Source: Bimastos eiseni (lineage: Eukaryota > Annelida > Clitellata > Crassiclitellata > Lumbricidae). From it: a stretch of DNA of 64,000 nucleotides. Made by a program: the position numbers and the translations under genes. Within the stretch, counting starts at the first letter, position 1; each line of letters begins with the position of its first letter. This document shows, piece after piece, positions 50,601 through 58,580 of this stretch. The notes beneath the pieces were generated by a model, which worked only from the letters and a program-made list of their open reading frames with translations, was not told the origin of the DNA and made no database searches. The stretch is taken from NCBI GenBank assembly GCA_959347315.1, contig OY365814.1:3151661-3215660 (forward strand). Reading direction: 5' to 3'.

Positions 50601-53600
50601 GGTGCCCTGGAAGGCCACATGATTATAGCGTTGAATACAGATAGATAAACGCTGGAACAGATTAGAAGCCTCGCGCTTATCACCACTATTGGCAGTGATG
50701 CGAGCCCCAACTGCGTTACCAAATCAGTAGCGGAGGGTTCAGCGTTATTATGGCCTCAATAGCTACATTATTCTAATTATTATTATTGCTATTATTATTA
50801 TTATTATTAATACTATTATTATTATTATTATTATTATCAGTATCATTATTACTATAACTGTTATAGGTTTTCGTCCCCATCGGGCTGAACAAAAGAGCCC
50901 CTGAATGCCACTGCATTAAAACGTTGTGTACAAATAGATAGACGTTGAAAAAGATGAGTTGTTTCGCCAGGATCTCCCGTTGCCTGTGTCATACGGCGGC
51001 CCAGCTCTTGCAGGAACTCCATTCCAGTACGGTTTATGGGGCCCCGTGATTTGATGGCCACTGGCACAAAATCATGCATGGTATGGAGGAATGAGTACTT
51101 GATGCACTTTCGTTCTGCGACATGTTCTGCTGCTCCACCGGCTGTTGATGCTGTCAGATGTACATAAGAGGATGCGCATGTGTGAATGGCTGTTGCGTCC
51201 CATGCTAGGTGTCTGCCTCTCGCCCATGGGATTAATGTGGCGCCATCTGGTCTCTTGCCATCGGTGCGGATCAGTCCCGATGGTTCTCTTGAGCTCGGAA
51301 TGTCCGCTTTCAAGAGATCTTTCCCGATTATTTCATTTATAGCAGAGTGTCGTGCTGCTCTTCCCATTGATCTTCTGCAGACCAGACCGTCATGTCCACC
51401 TGGATCGACGCTCTCCCCGCATTGACATGGATGCGGTGCACAGAGCACTAGTCCTAGGCGAAGTCCTGCCGCAACCCTGACCGTCTCATTGTTTAATCCC
51501 AACTCGCAGGAAGCCAAAGGGATAGTCCAAAGCCAGTCTCCGGCGTGCGGGGCAGATAATGCTCGCATTCTGGCTTGACTAAGTGGGTTATCGCATCCGG
51601 ACCAGACTTTCGCTTTATCTTCGTTTATCAAAGGTCTGTCCCAGATCTTCTGTTGGATCGGAACCGGTATCATCGTCACTGGCACACGTCGTTCCACTTC
51701 TCCACGGCTAAGATGGCGCCCACGAGCGAGACGGTCGACGCAGCTAACGCCAAATAGGCTGAAGTTCCCAGCATCGACACCCGCCTGGTCCCGAGTCCTC
51801 CATCTCTAATCGGGAGAGAAGCCTGTAACCACTGAATGTCATTGAGCTCCGTGTTGAGGATCTTCTCCAGTCCTGATTTAGTCTGATGGTCTATTGTCTC
51901 CAGGAACGGGTGGTTCCAGCACGGAGAAGTCCGCAGCAGAAGTCCGCAACATCTTTGCCGCCCCGAAACAGGATCTCAACATTATGAGGGCTGCTTGTGA
52001 CTGGAGGTCCATAAGGTCTTTCAATAATCGATCAAAGTGTTCGCTGTGTTCTTGCAAAGCTTCATCAAGGGCCTTACCTCTGAAAAGTGGAGAACCAAAA
52101 GGGTCAGTTCCTCTGGTTCTCGTCTTCTGAAGTCCTCAAAATCCTCTCCAATCAACTCTGCCTCCGAGTAGTATTCACATTTAAGTCTCTTCAGGGAAAT
52201 TCCGAGCGTTGTCTCAAGCTCTTTTATCTCTGTCATATCTTGCCGAACGTCATCCACGTTTCCACCTAGGGAAAGATCATCGAGGTACCCAAGCTTGAAC
52301 GGAGATCGCAACTCCCTTAACGTCGGCTGCGGGGGCAGGCAAAACAGCAGAGGTCCTAGCGGGTCTCCCTGCTGTGGTGCCATCCTAGACCTCACTACAA
52401 ATCGACCGAATTGTAGGTTGGACTCAATTGAATATGCCTGGTGGGTGAACGCATAGAGTTCTGGGATGGTGTCATGGACGGCTCGAAACATTACATCTCT
52501 CCGCAGTGTGTTGAAAGCATTTGCGAGTCCAATTTTACAAAGATTTGGTCTCGTTGCATGTTCGTCAAAAAATTTCTTGCGGCGTGAACCGCTGCCCCTC
52601 CCCCTCCAGGGGTTGCAATGTCTACCTGGAACGGGGTGAAAAACTCTCCCAGTCTTTTCAAGGAATAATTATTGGCACATTTTGCTGCCAGCCTGCGCCA
52701 TACATATCCGATGACAATCGGTCTGAGGCCCCCTGATTTCTTGGAAAGAGCGATAAGAGAGAACCTCCAAATATCAGTTCACGTAACGCGAGAGGACAAT
52801 CACCACGCAGCAGAACATTCATGAAGTCCGTCGTAGACTGGAGTAATGTACCAGCCAATTCTCTGGTGTTTATTAGGTCGAGAAGGTGCTGGGGTCGGAA
52901 CCCATCCGGACCCCCCGCTGAACCCGCCGGGAACGATCTAATCACATCTACCACTTCTCTCACAGTGACCTGGAAAGAACACGTTTGTGACGGCTCAGGC
53001 AAGTCTGACATTTGGTCCGTCCATCCATTTGCTGGGTGTCTTTCCTGCATAGCATTAAGTGATTCGAACGCCGCCTAGACTGGGCGGTCCTGACTGCAGA
53101 GTATACGTGATGCGGCCCTGATTTTGCCCTCCTCCACCTTGGCATTCATCGCTGCCAAAAACATCTCTAGAGCACCTACCCTCCTTCGTGTCCCTGACGC
53201 ACAATCTGCTTCCACATCATCCTCTCTCGCGTAGTCTTTATTCTCGAGGCGTCTTTTAACCACATTTGCCGCGTTACGTCTGCGGCCTGTCCGCTGTGAC
53301 TGTGCAAGAACGCTGGAGGCAAAGCGAAGCAGCTGATGCCATGTCTCAATGTTACTTGGGTCGTTGTTAATAGAAGCCAGAATTCTCTCGAGGACCTGTG
53401 AACAGGCGAATCGAGCAGCCTTCGGGACATGCTTCATGACGCCTCCGCTTCTTTTTCTCGGGTGGTTGATATTTCCTGTTCCTTGATGCAGAACCACCTT
53501 GCCTCGCTGGGTCAGCATCTCTGGCTCTTGCTGAGCACCGTGTGTCAATGATTGCCTGTCCGTCACCGATTTGTCCTGCCGCAGCTGGGTCAGTGGAGGC

Positions 53601-53637
53601 TTCCTCGAGTCTGGACACGGGCTGATTCGCGGACCAT

Positions 53638-53713
<76 letters not shown>

Positions 53714-54318
53714 TACTTTAAAAAGCAGCACACTTGCTGATACATACAAGTTATTATACTAATTTCCTATTTCATATGGTTTTATAATTTAAACAAATAT
53801 GAATAAATGAATTATTTACCGAATGATAGGACTGCTTTTCTGCTGATAAGGTTCTCCGAGCAGATCGTTACCGAAGGGAAGCGTAGAGATCGATTGTAAG
53901 CCACGCTATAGCTGACAGTGGTTGGATAGTTCAAATAATACGATATGTGATCGTAAATCTGATAGACCATGAAACCTGTTCCGAAGAGTAGAAGCATCGT
54001 CCAAGCAACCTTACGGATAAAGGAACCGATTTTGTGGTCTGATTGTTTGACCAAATATGACAACCCAACAACCGATACTTCTTCTGCAAAAATTTCCATC
54101 CTACGCCTCACGATCATTCTCATCATACCGCAGAAACTGGTACCATTATTGCCTTGCATCTTGTATAAGTCGTCAAGTGGCTCTCCATGTGGAATCGTCT
54201 GACATTCGGAAACATCTGATTGTTTTTCAATGTCTTCCTGTATTCTATCTTCTACAAATAGCTGAGGGGCCAAGATCTCACCTTCCCGCATATATTCGAT
54301 TGTGAATGGATGACTCAT
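31813..54318 (-). CDS. DEG/ENaC-family sodium channel, gene A (complete, 7 exons, 524 aa)
   Basis: Exons, in transcript order: 54318-53820, 50280-50120, 42768-42681, 41850-41738, 38719-38621, 36120-35979 and 32285-31813. They total 1575 nt with every phase matching and no internal stop. The protein is a trimeric plasma-membrane cation channel subunit. TM1 lies at about 104-124, FPSVTIC at 147-153, CSFGNVPC at 221-228, GYCFTFNP at 242-249, and PGASYGLRL at 259-267. VVLHDEKDAP (288-297) follows, then PAPYGDC at 325-331, a Cys-spaced finger with CKCR, CDCPLQC at 397-403, and TM2 at about 471-495 with the filter GCT at 484-486. Length is normal for the family. Ligand- or acid-gated behaviour cannot be told from sequence. 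The His of the usual His-Gly gating motif is Val (V84-G85). Confidence 0.9.
32455..32560 (+). repeat. Dispersed 34-bp minisatellite, 2-3 degenerate units
   Basis: Units read aagttggattgatgaaaaat and agaagttggattgacggcaa, within gene A intron 6. They match the arrays at 46-47 and 61 kb. Confidence 0.55.
32745..34030. mobile_element. Possible TIR element containing LINE debris
   Basis: The left end ttagggtgatcaca and the right end (reverse complement ctaaggtggccaca) are similar, with ccgggac-rich sequence just inside both. Between them, 33230-33650 may be the tail of a LINE ORF. The ends are imperfect and no clear target duplication was found, so this is tentative. Confidence 0.35.
34595..34735 (+). 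repeat. Dispersed 34-bp minisatellite, degenerate units
   Basis: Words such as agaagctgaattgattaaag and ccggattgattaatagaaat at spacing near 34-70 bp match the consensus of the family poorly but recognisably. Confidence 0.4.
34736..35445. other. Gene A intron 6 interior, nothing recognised
   Basis: A moderately pyrimidine-rich block lies at 34740-34960. No ORF with recognisable features was found. Confidence 0.4.
35446..35610 (+). repeat. Degenerate GAGACCAAGACC repeat followed by (GA)n
   Basis: About ten ~12-bp units of the gagaccaagaccga type (35446-35575) run into a GA dinucleotide run at 35577-35602. Confidence 0.85.
35778..35963. mobile_element. 186-bp MITE, hAT-like ends
   Basis: Perfect 12-bp terminal inverted repeats CAGGGCCGTACC / GGTACGGCCCTG. 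Flanking octamers attactta and attatttg are similar (6 of 8), as expected for a decayed hAT-type 8-bp target duplication. It lies 15 bp downstream of gene A exon 6. Confidence 0.75.
35979..36120 (-). CDS. Gene A exon 6
   Basis: 142 nt, residues 321-367 plus one base. The acceptor has a strong pyrimidine tract (TTTCCTTGTTTCTTTGTAG), and the donor is GTATGC at 35978. It encodes PAPYGDC, then YTYMRCMTRC and TKCKCR, the Y-T-x3-C-x3-C-x(n)-C-x-C pattern of the family. It is boxed in by transposon sequence on both sides. Confidence 0.9.
36141..36700 (-). mobile_element. LINE 3' fragment with (CTTA)n tail
   Basis: On the minus strand the sequence ends GGCGGTAATAAAGAATATAC followed by TTAC repeats, a LINE-like 3' terminus. 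The part 36141-36315 recurs at 19688-19838. The open frames 36282-36521 and 36377-36694 may be the coding tail but show no motif I can name. Confidence 0.55.
36701..37146. other. Gene A intron 5, nothing recognised
   Basis: Contains a C10 run near 36990. No feature was recognised. Confidence 0.4.
37147..37656 (+). mobile_element. Non-autonomous Helitron-like element (copy 2, 510 bp)
   Basis: Starts A|TCTATCTATATTATTACC and ends with an 8-bp-stem hairpin (acctgtga-ttct-tcacaggt), then taacagCTAG|T. Insertion between A and T, 5' TC and 3' hairpin plus CTRR fit Helitrons exactly. The first ~140 bp match copy 1 at 22018. Confidence 0.8.
37770..37990 (+). repeat. Dispersed 34-bp minisatellite, degenerate units
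   Basis: Units such as acagaagatggagtgatgag, gtgaagctgggttgctgaaa and gttgaagttgaattaagtta occur in order, interrupted by unrelated sequence. Confidence 0.4.
37991..38620. other. Gene A intron 5, nothing firm
   Basis: At 38296 the word cagtggcgtaaccatgcccg resembles a hAT-type terminus, but no partner end was seen. Confidence 0.35.
38621..38719 (-). CDS. Gene A exon 5
   Basis: 99 nt, 33 codons, phase 0 to 0, with acceptor TTTTCTGTAG and consensus donor GTAAGT. It encodes VVLHDEKDAPLMTSVGFRVG and a beta-rich SISFSLRN end, matching the palm strand after the His-Asp of DEG/ENaC proteins. It is too short to be found as a free-standing ORF. Confidence 0.85.
39111..39270 (+). repeat. 51-bp tandem repeat, about 3.1 copies
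   Basis: The word gaaagac recurs at 39111, 39162 and 39213. Each unit contains gtttgaatatcataaggggg followed by tgttgga, with few differences. Confidence 0.92.
39271..41737. other. Gene A intron 4: unassigned ORFs and possible LINE tail
   Basis: 39838-39870 may be an inverted L2-like end (atttatatagcgccc). Minus-strand open stretches at 40898-41128 (with VQSCNAILSFSARRMGQWKR) and about 41388-41630 (with NLIYNFLTWMNNIKLIADLI) look more protein-like than chance but match no family I know. They are not DEG/ENaC exons. Confidence 0.4.
41738..41850 (-). CDS. Gene A exon 4
   Basis: 113 nt, residues 250-287, with acceptor TTGTGGTTTAG. It encodes QPGASYGLRLALWFNQSDIL and PGSGFR. The end is placed at AGG|GTTGGC because it joins exon 5 to give GFRVVLHDE, the canonical spacing. 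A GTGCAA donor 15 bp further on would keep the frame and add five residues. Confidence 0.82.
42681..42768 (-). CDS. Gene A exon 3
   Basis: 88 nt, residues 221-249, with acceptor TATATTTCAG and donor GTAATC. It carries CSFGNVPC and GYCFTFNP, the strongest DEG/ENaC ectodomain signature. An intron right after the CYTFN-type motif is a position I recall for the family. Confidence 0.92.
42769..43559. other. Gene A intron 2, nothing recognised
   Basis: A short palindrome gctagtttgcaaaactagc lies at about 43177-43195. No coding feature was recognised. Confidence 0.4.
43560..43850 (-). pseudogene. hAT transposase C-terminal fragment
   Basis: Minus-strand reading gives RDQFIELSCDGRLKSQ, then, after a one-base shift near 43783, FWLKIRTEYESIS, KFLIPFSTSYLCETGFSVML and IKKNRYRS. 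This is the conserved C-terminal dimerisation segment of hAT transposases (LPFSTTYLCE-GFS-L--IK). Only the tail is present, inside gene A intron 2. Confidence 0.8.
44676..46043 (+). mobile_element. Ty3/gypsy-type LTR retrotransposon relic
   Basis: 44676-44880 encodes a protease-like end, VLVGNDLPSIV. 45314-45517 encodes the hinge before the integrase, with LQLIALQNADVSQNKLFDLA. 45520-46043 encodes the integrase C-terminus in two frames: FSPFELLSGR.VHGSL, then SKLWYDTNA, GDQVFVLLPLIGEPLLAKHA and GPYLIEKR...APDRRKSK. Reverse transcriptase, RNase H and the integrase catalytic core are missing. A LINE fragment sits in the middle. No LTRs were found. Confidence 0.7.
44882..45310 (-). mobile_element. 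L2-like LINE 3' fragment inserted in the gypsy relic
   Basis: The minus frame at 45047-45307 reads LRDVLHWLPVQQRITFHIST, CLSGCAPSYLTELC and LSSSAKGASVVQSPL, the standard C-terminus of CR1/L2-group ORFs. The 3' end at 44882-44940 is gaagaggcgccatataaatt on the minus strand plus an ATGA repeat. Confidence 0.85.
46044..46399. other. Gene A intron 2, nothing recognised
   Basis: A TGACGTCA palindrome with a second TGACGT lies near 46069-46085; its significance is unknown. Confidence 0.35.
46400..47225 (+). repeat. Main array of the dispersed ~34-36-bp minisatellite
   Basis: Units of gaagctggattgatgaaaag plus a ~14-bp spacer (ttgcttaaata type) recur through 46400-46755 and 46975-47225, with a non-repeat break between. 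A ~26-bp inverted pair (46863-46887 and 47251-47276, gttaaaccgtagtttaagct type) brackets the second block. Confidence 0.8.
47277..48540. other. Gene A intron 2, nothing recognised
   Basis: No motif-bearing ORF. The small minus ORF at 48216-48419 is Gln/Lys-rich and unassigned. Confidence 0.4.
48541..48594 (+). repeat. (TA)n microsatellite
   Basis: Imperfect TA dinucleotide repeat of about 50 bp. Confidence 0.9.
48780..50046 (-). pseudogene. Unclassified transposon-like protein, degenerate
   Basis: Minus-strand pieces in order: MFRTRPNDFDFYKAAHVFSS (50040), PTVPLVLHWDEKIMHDF and KVDGLPILVS (about 49790-49870), GGACVRLMMKFG (about 49590), HPGAVHRARWMARATYCIKM (about 49420-49480), and from 49221 MVTALKH..., GLHDFVTKST and LKVVNDLAER. 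I recall proteins with the PGA-H-ARWMAK and VVND-AERGVALI motifs as recurrent uncharacterised, multi-copy invertebrate ORFs, probably from a DNA transposon. Several stops and shifts kill this copy. Confidence 0.6.
50054..50077 (+). repeat. (TA)n microsatellite
   Basis: About 12 TA units between exon 2 of gene A and the transposon-like ORF. Confidence 0.95.
50120..50280 (-). CDS. Gene A exon 2
   Basis: 161 nt, completing codon 167 and encoding to residue 220. The acceptor is CTAG and the donor is an ideal GTAAGA at 50119. The end, DWEFVYEN..IKMDDSLIE, matches the family segment that precedes the first ectodomain cysteines. A transposon-like ORF begins only about 75 bp downstream. Confidence 0.85.
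50471..50735 (-). mobile_element. TAA-tailed retroelement, copy 3 (3' fragment only)
   Basis: The minus strand reads ARITANSGDKREASNLFQRL, SICIQRYNHVAF and SPPEDEA, collinear with the last ~45 residues of copies 1 and 2, then runs into ATAATAATAA at 50485-50500. It lies head-to-tail just beyond the tail of copy 2. Confidence 0.75.
50745..50860 (-). repeat. (TAA)n tail of retroelement copy 2
   Basis: Interrupted TAA/TAG trinucleotide repeat (attatt on the plus strand) directly after the copy 2 stop codon. Confidence 0.85.
50861..53637 (-). mobile_element. Non-LTR retrotransposon with RLE signature, copy 2 (degenerate, 5' truncated)
   Basis: Blocks on the minus strand: 53637-53075 (HGPR..PCPDSRKPP and the N-terminal region); 53050-52658 (SAGGPDGFRPQHLLDLI, LIFGGSLLSL); about 52650-52500 (GGGGAAVHAARNF, then a frameshift in KLD/NAFNTLRRD); 52491-52021 (APQQGDPLGPLLFCLP, catalytic YLDD); and 51697-50861. 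The last block is one open frame of 278 residues carrying CQCGESVDPGGHDGLVC, DGKRPDG...WDAT and LFQRLSICTQRFNAVAF. At least three shifts or stops break it. It begins inside the Cys/His cluster, so the 5' end is lost. It lies within gene A intron 1. Confidence 0.8.
53638..53715 (+). repeat. (ATT)n(ATC)n compound microsatellite
   Basis: Fifteen or so ATT units run into about a dozen ATC units, abutting the 5' end of retroelement copy 2. Confidence 0.95.
53820..54318 (-). CDS. Gene A exon 1
   Basis: Encodes residues 1-166 plus one base: cytoplasmic N-terminus, VSVVGLSYLVK, TM1 and FPSVTICSEN. The ATG at 54318 (MSHPFTI) is preferred because gene B starts at the same residue and A is at -3. The donor is GTAAAT at 53819. 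Over the last ~95 codons it is highly similar to gene B exon 1. Confidence 0.92.
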
Positions 54319-56639
54319 CTTCAAGTTCTCGACCGTTTCGGTGAAGGAATAGCTTTAAAGCCGAAATATGTACATTAAAGCGGTCGCGCTTTTTAATGGT
54401 CTTGGCTTGATAACTGTTATCTATGCGTTGCCAAGCTAATTCGAGAACGTGCGTCGGTAATTGACAGCTCCGCTCTGCCTACATACATTTTTTCATTGCG
54501 GCGCTAGGTCATGCTATGGAAGACCGGAGCTATCATATTCCATTTGGTCGCTTTGATGTGTGGAGGAATTGTAATGGTACGAGTTGCGGAAATAGAACGT
54601 TTGTTTCTAAGGGCCAAAGACCTTTGGAGAGATAAGAAGAGTTGAAGTTCGAGTAATTTGTCCGCATGAAACGGATGACAATCGTCGTTGTCCTGGCATC
54701 AATTAATTCGTTGATTCCTCAGAGGAGTGGATGCTCTTTGATTAAAGTGCGATTTTCGAAACTTTATAGACAAGACGCACAAAATGAAGGAGTTATAATG
54801 TGGAGGAGGCGTGTGAACTCCAATCTTACGTTTCAAAGACCAGTGTTTTACGTTTCTTTTTAATATGGCGAGTGAAGTCGATGTGGGTATACATGTGGAA
54901 TGTTTACTAAAGTGTTGGGAAAATTCACTGCAGAATTTTTTTGTCGTCACTGATCGATGGATAGTGTGTCCCACGACTCACCAAATACATATTCATGAGA
55001 TATATTATGAGTGTCTGTCACTGAGTAATACGGTACACATGATAACTGGCCAGAACAAGCTTTTAAACTATCGACATGATTGTCGGTAATAGGGCCTTCT
55101 CTTGACACTTTCTATTCTTTTCAGTTTGACTGATGATGCCACGGCGCCCGCGGCAATGTCCTTAAAGAGATCCTATTATAACTAAACAGTGGTAATATGA
55201 TATTTAGCGTCCCTTATTATTTGACATGACGAAAGCCTTTTATGGCAATGGGGATGCGTTTATATTGTATCCTTTTACTGCGATATGCGTAGGCCTATGT
55301 CAATCGGTGTGTTCTTTGAATAATAGTTTCCCAATGTTCGCGAGATCTGCGACCGTACAATGGTGAATTGTATAAGCTTAGGCCTAATGGTTGCTCCTAT
55401 CACGATTTGACTTGATATAATTCGGTGCAGGTAAGAGTTCGTGGGAGGATGTTACAGGCTTCAAATCGCCATCATAATTACATAGCACATACATATTCAT
55501 ATTATATAGGCTCATTTGCATTGAAAGTTGAGCTCTAAGATTTGTCCGCAAAAACTCTGCACTACGTAGGCCTAGACCTATACATCTCATTGAAACTATT
55601 CTCAACTTTGCATAGTGAATGATATAAATTGCTTCTAATTATGTTTATGAAAGGTGAACAAACACCTGTTGCTTTGAACCGTGTCCCACACGACATTCGT
55701 ACTCTAATGCAAATCAAAAGCCTAAACTTCATGAATATTTGTTTCTATGCTCTCCTTAACGTGTCTTAAATTAACTAATTTCCGTATCTCGTAGTTAATT
55801 AACCAGTTATGTTTCTAATTAACAATGTGTTCTCTTTCCCTGCATAACTCTGTACATGTAAGCGATCGCCATCCTCAATCTTAGTTTATTAAGGTATTCA
55901 ACCAGGATGTGGATGTCACTGACCCTCGGTCTCTTTACGGTCTAATCCTATCGCTGTATGTCAATCGTCCAGTAATTCAGCCTTGTGTTAGTCTGTTGGT
56001 CTTTAATTAAATGAATGAATGAATTAATTAATTAGTTAATTGATGATCATCAGTAAGCTTATTCAATTAGGAATCTTCATAATGGAAATAGGCTTTTTCG
56101 AGTAAATAACTGGTTGTGAAAAACATTGTGCAATCTGCCATGATTAATAGGATTGTCACTAAATGCGACAACCGTTATAGCGTAAAACGAGTTAATAACA
56201 TCCACTTGTAGGTCTTACATTAAATGATCAAAATGTCAGTAAATAAAAGAATGGCACCATCCATATTATTATTATACTGCTGATGAGTTCGTTGCCCGAC
56301 GACAGGTCCATTCACTTTTTGTCAACGGTGTATAAGAGGAATAGAGACGGGATTTATAAAAACAGTGTTTACAGTTTAGGAATAGAATTAAGTGAGATTT
56401 TTCTGAGTTTGTAAGACGGATAAGACATGTCTCTTAATAATGGAGGGAACTTATTCCAAAGAGGCGGGGCAGCACTGGAAACTGAGGGATCTGCAATTCC
56501 TAGTTATGAGGTTACAGAAGGGCGGAGTAACTTGGAAGATGAACGGGTTGAGCGAAGGGCGATGCAGGACGTTTTGGTGATGTTCAGGAAAGAAATAATT
56601 GTATACATTAGTCAAATTTAGCATGAACTATAGAAACGA
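54319..56639. other. Upstream of gene A; promoter not identifiable
   Basis: The 5' UTR and promoter of gene A should lie just right of 54318, but no TATA or CpG-type signal stands out. The rest is AT-rich without recognised features. Confidence 0.4.
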
Positions 56640-56860
56640 CGATCCCAATGAATATTCCATAGGCATATTTGTTGACACTGCACGGGTCTTCGATACTATC
56701 AATTAGGAATTATTGCTTTTTAAACTGAAAGATTTAGGTGTCCGAGGAACGGCTCTAAAATTAATTCAATGGAGACTCATCAATAGATATCAACATTTGA
56801 AATGAAATGGTTCCCCAAAACACCAACTTGAAACCTCATTGCGAATGGGGTTGAACAGCC
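56640..56860 (+). pseudogene. LINE reverse transcriptase fragment
   Basis: The plus frame reads NEYSIGIFVDTARVFDTIN, a stop, ELLLFKLKDLGVRGTALKLI and RLINRYQHLK. This is the RT palm motif (F-D-x-x-k-a-F-D-t-i-n followed by L-x-k-L...G-i-r-g) of jockey/CR1-type LINEs. No PQGS or YADD box follows. Confidence 0.75.
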
Positions 56861-58291
56861 CAATAGGCTAATGGATTGCGAGTGAGGAAATGCCACAACT
56901 GATGGCCACCAAGAGCGATACGCAAGATGAACAGGCTCACCGGGAACACCGAATATGGCTTGTTAACGCAGATGCTGGCAGGACACCAGAAGGTGTATGA
57001 AGCATAGTTATACGAAAGGCCCATCAACCTCCTTATCCCACCCTACCATGTCTTTTTACCTCCTTCGTCTACTTCTTGATTGCTGGAGGTTGCATTATAG
57101 CTAATTCGTTCAAACACAGGAGTTAAGCAATTAGTCTACATACCAATTGTGGATGCTTATGGAGGCTCACTCGGATTAAAGAAAACGCCCATTGCTTGCA
57201 TAATTTATTATTAAACTTATGAACGCCATGATGCCTCTATATGATATCTTCCGAACTATGGCGAATTGCTTGATGGATGATTCCAATTATGATGACAAAA
57301 GAGACGGTAGACATGATAAAACAGGGTTTGAAAATCTTTAAATAGAGGGAAGATGATACAGGTGAATGAATCAAGTGGTGAAGAAGAATTACTGTGCTTG
57401 TGTTGTTATGAATAACTCAGTTGAGGTTCCCAGTTTGGCTTGAAAGGAGAGATCATTGATATCTGTCGCATCTTTTTAGCACTCTGAACATTGCATACGG
57501 TAGAGGAAAACACAATCATTTTGTCATGCCCTTAAAAAATGGAGCATTAGCTTGCGAATTATGAATATACAGGATGGCTCACTAAAATTGCTTCGCTGGA
57601 CTAAAGGCAATTTATCAGCAATCAATGCAATCAATGAAAATCACCTTGTCGCAATTTTAGTATATACAGCAGAAAGAGTTTTAAACAACCCTTGGAAATT
57701 TCATAACAATATTACAGTGCTTCACAAATGTCAGCTGTTGAATATATTTAAATTCTATTCCGTATTTCAAATTTTTGCAATCACTTATACTTTCAATGTA
57801 AAATAGCATAATCGTTTATTAAGAATTCAGAATTCTGACAAACAGTTAATCACAAAACATGTTCGAAGTATCCAACCCAACTTTCACAAATTCCCGAAAC
57901 CTTTGTAAGGCTCTGTGCGGCTTTCTTGATCGAGTCGCTGAAGAATTACATAGACTAGTGTAGAATCTCGCTCACATCATTTCGCCAAAAGCTCACAGGA
58001 CCATGATCTTCATGATTACACTAACACTTTGGTTTTACAGCACTTCAGAAAACATCTTGCCATATGAAACAACATGATTAATTATGTGTTTCAACCTAAA
58101 GGTTAAAATGTCAAAGAAATACTTTTACCTCAATATATAAAGCCACATGATAAATTCTGTATTTCAGTTTAAAGGTTAAACAGCAAGTTAACAACGGGCA
58201 TTGAAGAACTTTCATCAGCGCTTCTTCCCTGGAAAGACAAACCTGTGCGGACCAACTTCACTGCTGTTTCATCCTATTTATAGCTTGTATC
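56861..58291. other. No recognised gene
   Basis: The small ORF 57552-57806 has no motif. No repeats were recognised. Confidence 0.4.
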
Positions 58292-58580
58292 TAGACCTCC
58301 GTGGATTATGCGATTGTTTTTCGTAAATTATGCGAAAAATTGCATTGTCGCATAATCGCAGAAAAAACGCGTCCTAGTCATCAAAAATTACATGTATATC
58401 GTCTGGTCGGTAAACCATAGCCCCATATGCTGATAATAGCCTGGACAAGTCAATTATAATTGACACTGACCGAAATTTCTGAACTTAAGGAAATAATTTG
58501 CGAAAACTTTCCATTACAAAATGTATGGAAAACCGCCAATTTATGCGAAATCGCATAATCGCATAAACCACGAGGCCCTA
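58292..58580. mobile_element. 289-bp MITE with long inverted termini
   Basis: The ends tagacctccgtggattatgc and (reverse complement of the right end) tagggcctcgtggtttatgc pair with small gaps. Gcgattatgcg words repeat just inside both ends. No ORF. The superfamily is unclear. Confidence 0.6.

Noticed and set aside
53552..53762. Poly-Tyr/His and poly-Ile ORFs
   Set aside because: Frames of the ATT/ATC microsatellite at 53638-53715.
56277..56320. CTGATGAG word suggesting a hammerhead ribozyme
   Set aside because: No GAAA core follows and the supposed stem II does not pair.
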